Source of the DNA: Lachnospiraceae bacterium
GTDB lineage: Bacteria > Bacillota > Clostridia > Lachnospirales > Lachnospiraceae
Assembly: GCA_017526745.1 (NCBI GenBank)
Contig: JAFXQX010000015.1
Span: 1-64,000 of the forward strand
Reading direction: 5' to 3'
DNA: 64,000 bases
Shown: in pieces, positions 8,552 through 17,890 of the stretch
Layout of the letters: each line of letters begins with the position of its first letter
Position numbering within the stretch: the stretch's first letter is position 1
The notes under the pieces: generated by a model
Told to the model about the DNA's origin: nothing
Databases searched by the model: none
What the model saw: the letters and a program-made list of their open reading frames with translations, nothing else
Translations under genes and position numbers: made by a program

Positions 8552-8911
8552 ATGAATCGTATCATGGTCAGGATCGCAGCAGTTCTTGCGATCGTGCTGC
8601 TCGTAGGAGCATTTGCAAAACCCGTTACCGTTCATGCAAGTGATGATGAGCAGGTTGCGATCGCGGCAATGTCGGATGAGGCGTCATTCGTTCATGACAA
8701 GGCGTGGGCAGCGGGAATAGTCATCGCTGTGGTTGCGGCAGCGGGCGCGCTCTCGATGGGTCTTGTCATATGGAAGACAATTGAAGGCATAGCAAGGCAG
8801 CCTGAGGCGGAAGGCAAGATAAGGACGGCGATGATGCTCGGACTTGTGTTCGTCGAGACGGCCATCATCTATGCGCTGATCGTGGCGATCCTCATAGTAT
8901 TTGTACTGTAG
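8552..8911 (+). CDS. atpE: F1Fo ATP synthase subunit c with signal-peptide-like leader
   Basis: Subunit c builds the rotating membrane ring. The c hairpin occupies the last 75 or so residues, with the ARQPEA polar loop and the ion-binding Glu102 in FVETAIIYAL. Ahead of it lies an unusual 45-residue extension, starting MNRIMVRIAAVLAIVLLVGAF and reaching VHAS, that reads as a cleavable signal peptide (AxA-like site) plus a short acidic spacer; ordinary c subunits are 70-90 residues. ATG 8552 has GGAGG eight bases upstream; ATG 8531, with AGGAG, would add seven residues. The Gln found in Na+-binding c subunits is replaced by Met, and two of the helix-packing glycines are Ala and Ser, so coupling to protons is more likely than to sodium, but this is only inference. 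Confidence 0.93.
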   Translation: MNRIMVRIAAVLAIVLLVGAFAKPVTVHASDDEQVAIAAMSDEASFVHDKAWAAGIVIAVVAAAGALSMGLVIWKTIEGIARQPEAEGKIRTAMMLGLVFVETAIIYALIVAILIVFVL

Positions 8912-8975
8912 TATGAAGACAGGAGGGACCCCGTCTTGCGGGCCATTCTCCATAATAATAGTTGGGAGTAACAAT

Positions 8976-9473
8976 ATGCCGCTTAACATTGATTGGCAGC
9001 AGATACTGCTGCACATGTTCAATCTGGTCCTTTTGTTTGGCATTCTCTATGTCCTTTTGTACAAACCCGTTCATGACTTTATGGAAAAGCGTGAAAAGGA
9101 GTACGAAAAAAGGGACGCCGATACAAAGAATGCTCTTTCGGATGCCGAAAAACTGAAGGCCGAATATGAGGCAAAGATCGCCGAGGCCGAAAAAGAAAAT
9201 GCCTTAGTAAGAGCCGAGATAAGTGCAAAAGCCGAGGCCGACAGGGAACGGATCATCAGCGATGCCCACGAAAGCGCCGCGAAGATCGTGGAAGATGCCG
9301 GCGAAAAGGCACGCATGGAGCACGACAGACTGATGGCGAGGGCACGCACGGAGATAGCCGAATATGCCTCAAAAGCAGCCGAGAAGATCGTCATGAAAGA
9401 AGGAAGCCTTACGGATGATTTTGACACTTTCTTTGAAAGCGTGAAGGACCAAAAGGATAATGGCAATGGATGA
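8976..9473 (+). CDS. atpF: F1Fo ATP synthase subunit b
   Basis: Subunit b is the peripheral stalk holding the F1 head to Fo. The 165-residue product has one N-terminal membrane helix (residues 9-29, [20 protein letters not shown]) followed by a long charged coiled coil rich in Ala, Glu and Lys, ending in the dimer region. Start ATG 8976 follows TTGGGAG. Its last 14 bases overlap the start of atpA, which leaves no room for atpH (delta), normally found between them. Its length is ordinary, so the missing delta part has not been moved onto b as in mycobacterial b-delta fusions. Confidence 0.93.
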   Translation: MPLNIDWQQILLHMFNLVLLFGILYVLLYKPVHDFMEKREKEYEKRDADTKNALSDAEKLKAEYEAKIAEAEKENALVRAEISAKAEADRERIISDAHESAAKIVEDAGEKARMEHDRLMARARTEIAEYASKAAEKIVMKEGSLTDDFDTFFESVKDQKDNGNG

Positions 9474-11187
9474 GAAAAAGACTGCTGCTTTGTACAGCAG
9501 CGAGCAGCCGGCCGCAAGCGATCTTAAAAGACTGGCCGATTTTCTTCTCGAAAAATATCACGAGCCGATATCGATAGGCTGGAAAAAGGATCCGGATGTT
9601 ACATGCGGGTTCAGGCTTGTCGTGGGCTCTGACGTATATGACTGGAACAAACAGGGAAGGCTGCGCCAACTCCAGGATGCGCTCCTGTCTCTTGCCGGGG
9701 ACGGCGGTGACATCATCCCGCTCATTAAGGATACCCTTACCAACTGGACCCCTACGGTCATGATCAACGAGATCGGTACCGTAACGACTGTCGGTGACGG
9801 TATAGCCACGGTTTCGGGACTTGATGACGTAACATACGGCGAGATACTCCTGTTTTCCGGCGGGGTGCGCGGGATGGCACTTGACCTTCGCCGGAATGAG
9901 ACCGCATGCATACTGTTCGATCCCGAAGAGGAGGTCTGCGAGGGGAGCACCGTAAAGCGGACCGGAAGAGTCGCGGGAGTTCCCGTCGGCGACGCTTTTC
10001 TCGGAAGAGTGGTGGATCCGCTGGGCGTCCCGATAGACGGCCTTGACGAGATCATAGCGGACGGCTACAGGCCCGTTGAAAACGAGGCTCCGGCAGTCAT
10101 AGACAGACAGCCGGTAAATGTTCCTCTTGAGACGGGCATACTTGCGATAGATTCGATGTTCCCGATCGGGCGCGGACAGCGTGAACTGATAATCGGTGAC
10201 CGCCAGACGGGTAAGAGTACGATAATACTCGATACGATCATCAACCAGAAGGACAAGGACGTTATATGCATCTATGTGGCGATCGGACAGAAGACGAGCA
10301 CGGTCGCAAGACTCGTTGATACCCTGAAAAAACACGGGGCCATGGACTACACGATAGTCGTCAATGCGTCGGCCGCAGAATCTGCGCCTCTCCAGTACAT
10401 AGCTCCGTATGCGGGATGTGCGATGGGCGAGTACTTTATGGAAAAGGGCATGGATGTACTGATCGTATACGATGACCTTACGAAGCATGCGATCGCATAC
10501 AGATCGATAAGCCTTCTTCTGGAAAGAGCTCCCGGGCGTGAAGCATATCCCGGTGACGTTTTCTACCTGCATTCAAGACTTCTCGAACGCTCTGCGAGAC
10601 TGTCGGACGAAAAGGGCGGCGGATCGCTTACGGCGCTTCCGGTCATAGAGACTCAGGAAGAGGATGTTTCATCCTATATTCCCACAAACGTAATCTCAAT
10701 AACTGACGGCCAGATATTCCTGGCCGGCGGACTCTTCAGACTCGGACAGCGGCCCGCCATCAACGTGGGACTGTCTGTATCGCGTGTCGGAGGAGATGCC
10801 CAGACAAAAGCTATGAAAAAGGCAGCGGGCACGCTCCGCCTGGATCTGGCACAGTACAGGGAAATGGAGACGTTCTCCCAGTTTTCGGGTGACATGGATG
10901 AGGCGACGAAAAAACTCATCAGATACGGTGAGGGCCTCATGAAGATATTAAAGCAAAAACCCGCAAGCCCCCGAAGCCTTGTCGAGCAGGTGTTCATGCT
11001 CATCATCGCGACAAGGGATAAGTTTGAGAATATCGATCCTTCGGATATCGATGCAAGGATCGCAAAACTTACGGCAGATACGATGAAAAGGTGCCCCGAT
11101 ATAGTATTAAAGATCGAGAACGAGGGTACTATATCGGACGAAGACATAGTCAGGATAAAGGACGCCGCGGTGGCTGCATATGGCTGA
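9460..11187 (+). CDS. atpA: F1 ATP synthase subunit alpha fused to a delta-like C-terminal domain
   Basis: Alpha forms the non-catalytic sites of the F1 hexamer. The 575-residue product is about 60 longer than usual; the Walker A GDRQTGKS begins at residue 246, some 77 later than in E. coli. Residues 20-75 resemble the end of subunit delta ([13 protein letters not shown], then [20 protein letters not shown] followed by RQLQDAL, matching the GGxxxxxGxxxxDxSxxxxLxxL pattern). Next comes a normal alpha start ([24 protein letters not shown]) and the full alpha body ([37 protein letters not shown]). No separate atpH exists in the operon, so this appears to be a delta-CTD/alpha fusion without the delta N-terminal helical bundle. 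It overlaps atpF by 14 and atpG by 8 bases. Confidence 0.93.
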   Translation: MAMDEKKTAALYSSEQPAASDLKRLADFLLEKYHEPISIGWKKDPDVTCGFRLVVGSDVYDWNKQGRLRQLQDALLSLAGDGGDIIPLIKDTLTNWTPTVMINEIGTVTTVGDGIATVSGLDDVTYGEILLFSGGVRGMALDLRRNETACILFDPEEEVCEGSTVKRTGRVAGVPVGDAFLGRVVDPLGVPIDGLDEIIADGYRPVENEAPAVIDRQPVNVPLETGILAIDSMFPIGRGQRELIIGDRQTGKSTIILDTIINQKDKDVICIYVAIGQKTSTVARLVDTLKKHGAMDYTIVVNASAAESAPLQYIAPYAGCAMGEYFMEKGMDVLIVYDDLTKHAIAYRSISLLLERAPGREAYPGDVFYLHSRLLERSARLSDEKGGGSLTALPVIETQEEDVSSYIPTNVISITDGQIFLAGGLFRLGQRPAINVGLSVSRVGGDAQTKAMKKAAGTLRLDLAQYREMETFSQFSGDMDEATKKLIRYGEGLMKILKQKPASPRSLVEQVFMLIIATRDKFENIDPSDIDARIAKLTADTMKRCPDIVLKIENEGTISDEDIVRIKDAAVAAYG

Positions 11188-12073
11188 TATCAGAGAGATC
11201 AGATCGCGAATGAAATCCGTCTCGGATACAGAGAAGATCACAAAGGCCATGTACATGATCTCCTCGAGCAAGATGAGAAAAGCAAGGGCCGAGCTCGAAA
11301 GAACACGCCCTCATTTCGATGCGCTCAATAATGAGATCAAAAGGATATTCAGATCCAAGAGAAAGATCAACAGCCCTTACATGTATCCCGCTGACGGCTC
11401 ACACGATATACCCGGTGCCTACGCCTACATCGTGGTCACCTCGGACAAGGGCCTTGCCGGATTTTACAATCATGCGGTGATAAAAGAATTTGAGGACCAG
11501 CGTAACGATCATGAGAGCATGTATTTTATGGTAGGTGATTACGGGTGCAAATACTGCGATGCCCTCGGCATACCTTATGATGACAAGTTCAGGTTTTCGG
11601 CTGACAATCCGTCGATGAGGCAGACAAGGCAGATGGCCGAATATATCCTCTCTCTGTATGATGAAAAGGTTATATCGAAGATATTTCTGATATATACCGA
11701 TATGGTGAACGGGATATCCCAGAAGGCCAAAACGGTCAGGCTGCTCCCTTTTCACCGCAAGGATTTTTCCGATGAAAAGGATATCCCCGATGTGAAGTTT
11801 GATTTTTATCCGTCCGTTGAGGTCGTGCTTGATAACATCGTAAGAAGCTATGTGGCGGAGTATTTCTACAGTGCCCTTATCGACAGTTTCTGCTGCGAGC
11901 AGAGCGCCAGGATGAACGCGATGGATGAGGCCGACAGAAATGCAAATGAGCTTATGACTGCGCTGAACCTTGAATACAATCACGCACGCCAGGGTAAGAT
12001 AACAAGAGAGATCACGGAGATCGCAGCGGGCGCAAGAGCGCTGAAAAAGAAGAAAATGGCCGATCAGTTGTGA
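11180..12073 (+). CDS. atpG: F1 ATP synthase subunit gamma
   Basis: Gamma is the central rotor shaft turning inside the alpha-beta ring. The 297-residue protein starts [24 protein letters not shown] and ends in the helix [19 protein letters not shown], both diagnostic of gamma. The globular middle contains [13 protein letters not shown], the usual Rossmann-like start. The start overlaps the end of atpA by eight bases, pointing to coupled translation. Confidence 0.95.
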   Translation: MADIREIRSRMKSVSDTEKITKAMYMISSSKMRKARAELERTRPHFDALNNEIKRIFRSKRKINSPYMYPADGSHDIPGAYAYIVVTSDKGLAGFYNHAVIKEFEDQRNDHESMYFMVGDYGCKYCDALGIPYDDKFRFSADNPSMRQTRQMAEYILSLYDEKVISKIFLIYTDMVNGISQKAKTVRLLPFHRKDFSDEKDIPDVKFDFYPSVEVVLDNIVRSYVAEYFYSALIDSFCCEQSARMNAMDEADRNANELMTALNLEYNHARQGKITREITEIAAGARALKKKKMADQL

Positions 12074-12093
12074 TACAGGAAGGAGTCCTCTAA

Positions 12094-13478
<1,385 letters not shown>

Positions 13479-13479
<1 letters not shown>

Positions 13480-13895
13480 TGAATGAATTCACCCTTCATA
13501 TACTCGAAGCCGATGACGAGTATTTCAACGGAAAATGTGTTTCCCTCGTGATCCCGACAACCGAAGGCATGTACGGGATACAGGCCATGCATGAGAATTT
13601 CGTTGCGGCAATCGATATAGGTGTCGTAAAGTTCACGCTTCCGGACGGAACCAGGAAACATGCCGCCGTTTCAAACGGGATCGTCAAGGTGGAGAACAAT
13701 GAGGTGCTCATCCTTGTCGAATCCGCAGAAGACCCCGAAGAGATCGATGAGGCAAGGGCGAGGAATGAAGAGGAGATGGCAAAGGATATCCTGGCCGGAA
13801 AGAGCGACAGGCTGAACATGCGCGCCGCCAAGGGAATGCTCGCTCGAGCAGCCAACCGCCTTAAGATCAAGAAAAGATACGGCAAGTATTTGTAA
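13479..13895 (+). CDS. atpC: F1 ATP synthase subunit epsilon
   Basis: Epsilon sits at the foot of gamma and regulates ATP hydrolysis. The 138-residue protein has the beta-sandwich domain (FTLHILEADDEYF, GMYGIQAMHENFVAAI, AVSNGIVKVENNEVLILV) and a C-terminal helical hairpin rich in Glu, Arg and Ala. It starts on the A of the atpD stop (TAATG). It is the last gene of the ATP synthase operon; a T-run follows at 13913-13923 but without a strong hairpin. Confidence 0.92.
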
Positions 13896-13995
13896 CTTTA
13901 TAATAAGAAATTCTTTTTTTTTGAGCCAAAAGTTAGCAATAATTGATAACTAAAAACCAACAATTAGAATGAAATGATGAAAGGTATGTGATATA

Positions 13996-14529
13996 ATGCG
14001 TATAAAATCAGTTTCTTCCTTAACCGTTTTCGTACTTTCTGCCTTGATTCTCGCGGGTTGCGGTAAAAAGGAGAGTTGGGCCTATATCCATGATCCGAAG
14101 ACTGAGATCCTGTCTCTTTCGGATAACGGGAAGGCAGAGTATAAGGGCAACAATTATTCGTATACAAGGGATGACACTTTTATAGTACTTAAGGACCGCG
14201 ACGGTAACGAGACGAAGATGAGGTTCGTTCCGGACGGCGACAAGATGGTACTGTATGAGCGAAGCACATATACCTATGACGGCGAAGGAGAGCCTGACAG
14301 CATTCTCGGCGTATGGACCCAGGATAACGGGTGGCTGTACGAGTTCACTGACAAGGGAACATTTACCGAGGAGAACATCTTCTACGGACACTATGAGGTC
14401 AACGAGGATGAGCATACGATAAAGCTCATGTATGACGAGCCGATGGAGGACGCGGTCCTGTACTACAGCCTTGACGGCAACGAGCTTACGATCGATTATC
14501 CCTGGCCCATGGTAAGGACCGAGAAGTGA
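13996..14529 (+). CDS. Lipoprotein of unknown function
   Basis: The 177-residue protein has a lipoprotein signal peptide with lipobox LAGC (Cys22), then a beta-rich, acidic domain with repeated short strands (GVWTQDNGWLYEF, KGTFTEENIFYGHY, YYSLDGNELTID), a pattern seen in small lipocalin-like or DUF5640-like lipoproteins of Firmicutes. I cannot name a function. GAAAGG lies 13 bases upstream of ATG 13996. It stands between the ATP synthase and the xylo-oligosaccharide operons, about 85 bases ahead of the latter. Confidence 0.75.
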   Translation: MRIKSVSSLTVFVLSALILAGCGKKESWAYIHDPKTEILSLSDNGKAEYKGNNYSYTRDDTFIVLKDRDGNETKMRFVPDGDKMVLYERSTYTYDGEGEPDSILGVWTQDNGWLYEFTDKGTFTEENIFYGHYEVNEDEHTIKLMYDEPMEDAVLYYSLDGNELTIDYPWPMVRTEK

Positions 14530-14546
14530 TATCAGAACGGTCATTG

Positions 14547-14589
14547 GCGCCAAGGCGCTTTTGATAGGCATCAGCATGGTGCTGCTGCC
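14547..14589 (+). promoter_or_regulatory. Two hairpins ahead of the sugar-binding protein gene
   Basis: GCGC-CAAG-GCGC at 14547-14558 is followed by TTTT and may end transcription of the lipoprotein gene. A longer stem, GGCATCAGCA-TGG-TGCTGCTGCC at 14567-14589 with a single mismatch, lies 26 bases before the binding-protein start and could stabilise that mRNA. A strong AAGGAGG follows. No operator is recognisable. Confidence 0.35.
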
Positions 14590-14615
14590 AAAGATAATAA
14601 GGAGGTACATTTATT

Positions 14616-15977
14616 ATGAAAATGAAACGCGTCGTTTCAACACTGCTTGCAGGCGCTATGGCATTCTCGCTCGTAGCCTGCGGCGGATCTGCAGCTCCCG
14701 CTGCTCCCGCAGCTGAGCCCGCAGCTGAAGCTCCCGCAGCAACAGAGGAAGCTCCCGCAGCTGAAACTGCTGAAGAAGCTCCCGCAGCTGAGGCTTCAGA
14801 AGGTGCGATCACACTTGATATGTGGTGTATCGCAACAGAGAGTGACTCAAACCGTCATTCTTATGAAGAGGCTATCAAGGAAATGCAGACCGAGTTCCCT
14901 GATGTAACTCTTAACTGGGAAGCATTCGAGAACCAGTCTTACAAGACAAAGATCAAAGCCGCTGTATCAGCTGATGAGATGCCTGACATCTTCTTCACAT
15001 GGTCATGCGCATTCCTTGGCGACTTCGTTAACGCAGGTAAGGTTTACTGCCTTGACGATGCTTACCAGAACTACAAGGATGAGCTTCCCGAAGTTATGCT
15101 TGGTAACACAACATACGACGGCAAGCACTATGGTGTTCCGCTTACAATGAACATCGTTGGGCTTTTCGCTAACATGGATCTTCTTAAGGAAGCTGGTTAC
15201 GATGAGATCCCCGGCACATATGATGAGTTCATCAAGTGCTGCGACGCTCTTAAGGCTAAGGGCATCATTCCTTTCGGTTGTGCCGGCAAGGAGACATGGT
15301 GCGTAACAGAGTACCTTGAGTCAGTTATCGAGAAGTCAGTCGGTGCAGATGCACTTAACGACATCTTCCTTGGCAAGGCTACATGGAATAATCCTGATGT
15401 AGGTGCTGCTGTTGATACATTCCAGGGTCTTGTTAACAACGGTTACTTCGATCCTTCAGGTATCGGCCTTACAAACGACGAAGTTAAGGCTAACTTCATG
15501 GCAGGCAAGTATGCATTCTACATGAACGGTACATGGAACTGTGCAGACTTCGCAAACAATGAGGAGTTCTTCCCGAAGGTTAAGGTTGGTGAGTTCCCTG
15601 TTATCAACGCTGACAAGGCTAAGCTCGGCCAGCTCATCGGTGGACCTTCAGATACTCTTGCAGTTGCAGCTTCTTCAGAGAATGCTGAAAGAGCAGCTAC
15701 ATACACATTCGAACTTGGTAAGAGGATCTGCCACTACGGATATCTTGACGGCTGCGGACTTCCCGCATGGACACCTTACGGTGACACAAGCGGAATCAAC
15801 GCCCTTACACAGGCTGTTTCAGATATCTGCGCAAATGCTGATTCTTACGTTCTCTTCGGAGATACAGCTATGAGTGCTGATGACGCTAACACTTATCTTT
15901 CATACGTTGACCAGGTTTATGGTTGCCAGGTTGACGGAACAGCGTTCATCGAGGGTCTTGCAAAAGACATCAGATGA
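14616..15977 (+). CDS. ABC transporter sugar-binding lipoprotein (xylo-oligosaccharide type)
   Basis: This 453-residue family 1 extracellular solute-binding protein captures oligosaccharides at the cell surface for the permeases encoded next. It has a lipobox LVACG (Cys22), then a linker of about 40 residues made of Ala, Pro and Glu (APAAEPAAEAPA type) that acts as a tether, then the two-lobed binding domain (LDMWCIATESDSN, PDIFFTWS, YGVPLTMNIVGLFANMDLLKEAGYDEIPGT-like region, AFYMNGTWNCADF). Codon use is strikingly different from neighbours (many GCT, GTT, ACA, TCA, CTT), as in very highly expressed genes. The GH120 beta-xylosidase at the end of the operon points to xylo-oligosaccharides as the ligand. 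Confidence 0.9.
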   Translation: MKMKRVVSTLLAGAMAFSLVACGGSAAPAAPAAEPAAEAPAATEEAPAAETAEEAPAAEASEGAITLDMWCIATESDSNRHSYEEAIKEMQTEFPDVTLNWEAFENQSYKTKIKAAVSADEMPDIFFTWSCAFLGDFVNAGKVYCLDDAYQNYKDELPEVMLGNTTYDGKHYGVPLTMNIVGLFANMDLLKEAGYDEIPGTYDEFIKCCDALKAKGIIPFGCAGKETWCVTEYLESVIEKSVGADALNDIFLGKATWNNPDVGAAVDTFQGLVNNGYFDPSGIGLTNDEVKANFMAGKYAFYMNGTWNCADFANNEEFFPKVKVGEFPVINADKAKLGQLIGGPSDTLAVAASSENAERAATYTFELGKRICHYGYLDGCGLPAWTPYGDTSGINALTQAVSDICANADSYVLFGDTAMSADDANTYLSYVDQVYGCQVDGTAFIEGLAKDIR

Positions 15978-16003
15978 TCACTTCGTTCTGATCTAGTTTG
16001 ACA

Positions 16004-16052
16004 AGCCCCTCCCGAGCCTCCCTTTTGGGAGGTTCGGCGGGGCTGTTTTTTT
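16004..16052 (+). terminator. Attenuating terminator between binding protein and permeases
   Basis: AGCCCC..CCGAGCCTCCC, loop TTTT, GGGAGGTTCGGCGGGGCT forms a long GC-rich stem followed by seven T. Placed after the binding-protein gene, it should let most transcripts stop there, giving excess binding protein over the membrane components. Confidence 0.9.
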
Positions 16053-16090
16053 AAAATCACACGATTCTCGTTTTCTGAAAGGTATTTACA

Positions 16091-16996
16091 ATGGCTGACA
16101 ATCACAGTGTTAAGAAAAAGTCGGATATTGCAAAGGGCGTTACGATCTTTTTTTTCCTTCTTCCCGCTTTATTACTGTTCATAAGCATATTGATAGCACC
16201 GATCATCGTGTCGGTGTACAGGAGTATGTATGACTGGAACGGTTTCTCGGAGGGAACGTTCATAGGTCTTGAGAACTACAGGGAACTGTTCACGAGCGGC
16301 TCCATCAAGTTCATGACAAGCCTGAAGAATGCGTTCATACTCGCCTTCTTCTCAGTATTCGTACAGCTCCCGTTTTCTCTCTTCCTGGCACTTCTGCTGG
16401 GCAGAAAAGTTAAAGGTGAAAAATCATTCCTGTCCATTTACTTCATGCCGGTCCTCATATCGACGGTCGTTATCGGTCAGTTATGGCTGAAGATATACAA
16501 CCCCGATTACGGTATCCTCAACAGATTCCTTGATGCCGTAAACCTCGGGAATCTCAAACATGTCTGGGTAGGCGAAGTCGGCACGGCACTCGGGGCGATC
16601 ATAGTCCCCACTATCTGGCAGTATATCGGTTATCACATGCTGCTGATGTATGCGGGCGTAAAGGGTGTGTCCACGGATCTTCGTGAAGCTGCGATGCTTG
16701 ACGGTGCGACAAAATGGCAGGTTGACAGATATATAGTTATTCCGATAATCAAGCCTATAATCAGGGTCAGCGTTATCTTCGCGGTAACCGGTTCGCTCAA
16801 GACATATGACCTTGTACGTATCCTCACGGAAGGCGGTCCTTTCCAGTCCACGGAAGTTCCGAGTACGCTCCTTGAGAACATGCTGTTCTTGCGTAACAGA
16901 TACGGTATGGGCAGCACGATATCCGTTATGCTGATCGCATTGTGCTTTGCATTTGCGCTTTTGATAACGGCAGCATTTAAGGATAAGGAGGCGTAG
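16091..16996 (+). CDS. ABC sugar transporter permease, MalF/UgpA type
   Basis: The 301-residue membrane protein has six predicted helices, starting with FFLLPALLLFISILIAPIIV at residues 18-37, and the EAA loop REAAMLDGATKWQVDRYIVIPII that docks the ATPase. It forms the translocation pore with the next gene product. No ATP-binding subunit is in the operon, so a shared MsmX-type ATPase elsewhere is expected, as usual for Firmicute oligosaccharide importers. ATG 16091 follows GAAAGG. Confidence 0.93.
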   Translation: MADNHSVKKKSDIAKGVTIFFFLLPALLLFISILIAPIIVSVYRSMYDWNGFSEGTFIGLENYRELFTSGSIKFMTSLKNAFILAFFSVFVQLPFSLFLALLLGRKVKGEKSFLSIYFMPVLISTVVIGQLWLKIYNPDYGILNRFLDAVNLGNLKHVWVGEVGTALGAIIVPTIWQYIGYHMLLMYAGVKGVSTDLREAAMLDGATKWQVDRYIVIPIIKPIIRVSVIFAVTGSLKTYDLVRILTEGGPFQSTEVPSTLLENMLFLRNRYGMGSTISVMLIALCFAFALLITAAFKDKEA

Positions 16997-16999
16997 GAC

Positions 17000-17881
17000 A
17001 TGGCAGAGAAGAAAACACTCAGTGCATCCGGATACCAGTTTGAAGAGATCAAAAAGACCAATCCGGTTGTAAGGGTCATTACGTATATTTTCCTTATCAT
17101 CTGGGCTCTCATAAATATCTTCCCGATCTATTTCATGTTCACTTTCTCACTCAAGTCGAACGATGAGATATTCGGTGAGAACGTTATCGGTCTTCCCAAA
17201 GAATGGTTATGGTCAAACTTCACATCCGCGATGAATACCGGTAACATGGGCCTGTACTTTGTAAACAGTCTGATCGTTACGATCGCTTCGATCGCGATAT
17301 CGATATTTGCCGCTCTTATGGCAACATATGCGCTCACGCGAATCAAGTGGAGAGGATCGAAGCTTATGAATTCCTTCCTTATGCTCGGTCTTACGATCCC
17401 GATCCAGGCTTCGATCGTGCCTGTGTACGTAATCCTTTCCAAGGCGCACTGGCTCAATCATTATTCGACACTGATCGTTCCGTATTCGGCATTTACGCTT
17501 TCGATGTCGATACTGATCAGTACCGGATTCATGGTAGATATTCCTTACGACCTTGATGAGTCTGCAAGGATAGACGGCTGCGGGCTGTGGAAGACGTTTT
17601 TTGCGATAATACTTCCTCTTATGAAGCCGGCACTTTCAACGATAGGTATCTATGCATACCTTCAGTGCTGGAACGAGTTCATGTTCGCAAACGTTTTCAT
17701 AAGCGACAGCGCACACAGAACCCTTCCCGTCGGTATCAAGGCATTATCAGGTGCTTATACGACGGACTGGGGTCCGATCGGTGCTGCACTTGTGATCGCT
17801 ACGTTCCCGACCCTTATAGTGTACATCTTCCTGAGCAATAAGATTCAGGAGAGCTTTATCGCAGGTGCGGTTAAGGGATGA
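17000..17881 (+). CDS. ABC sugar transporter permease, MalG type
   Basis: The 293-residue second pore subunit has six membrane segments, a first at residues 25-47, and the EAA loop DESARIDGCGLWKTFFAIILPLMKP. Its gene begins three bases after the first permease, with GGAGG across the junction. The C-terminus (FIAGAVKG) is the standard ending of MalG-type permeases. The beta-xylosidase gene follows nine bases later. Confidence 0.93.
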   Translation: MAEKKTLSASGYQFEEIKKTNPVVRVITYIFLIIWALINIFPIYFMFTFSLKSNDEIFGENVIGLPKEWLWSNFTSAMNTGNMGLYFVNSLIVTIASIAISIFAALMATYALTRIKWRGSKLMNSFLMLGLTIPIQASIVPVYVILSKAHWLNHYSTLIVPYSAFTLSMSILISTGFMVDIPYDLDESARIDGCGLWKTFFAIILPLMKPALSTIGIYAYLQCWNEFMFANVFISDSAHRTLPVGIKALSGAYTTDWGPIGAALVIATFPTLIVYIFLSNKIQESFIAGAVKG

Positions 17882-17890
17882 GGATAGAAG

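Noticed and set aside
9400-9480. A hidden short atpH or a frameshifted delta gene between atpF and atpA
   Set aside because: The atpF and atpA frames are both intact and overlap, so no sequence remains for the delta N-terminal domain.
9409-10572. Long minus-strand open frame opposite atpF/atpA
   Set aside because: It is antisense to clearly functional ATP synthase genes and matches no recognisable family.
13896-13995. Strong terminator after atpC
   Set aside because: There is an 11-base T-run, but only a small AAGAA/TTCTT pairing; no convincing stem.
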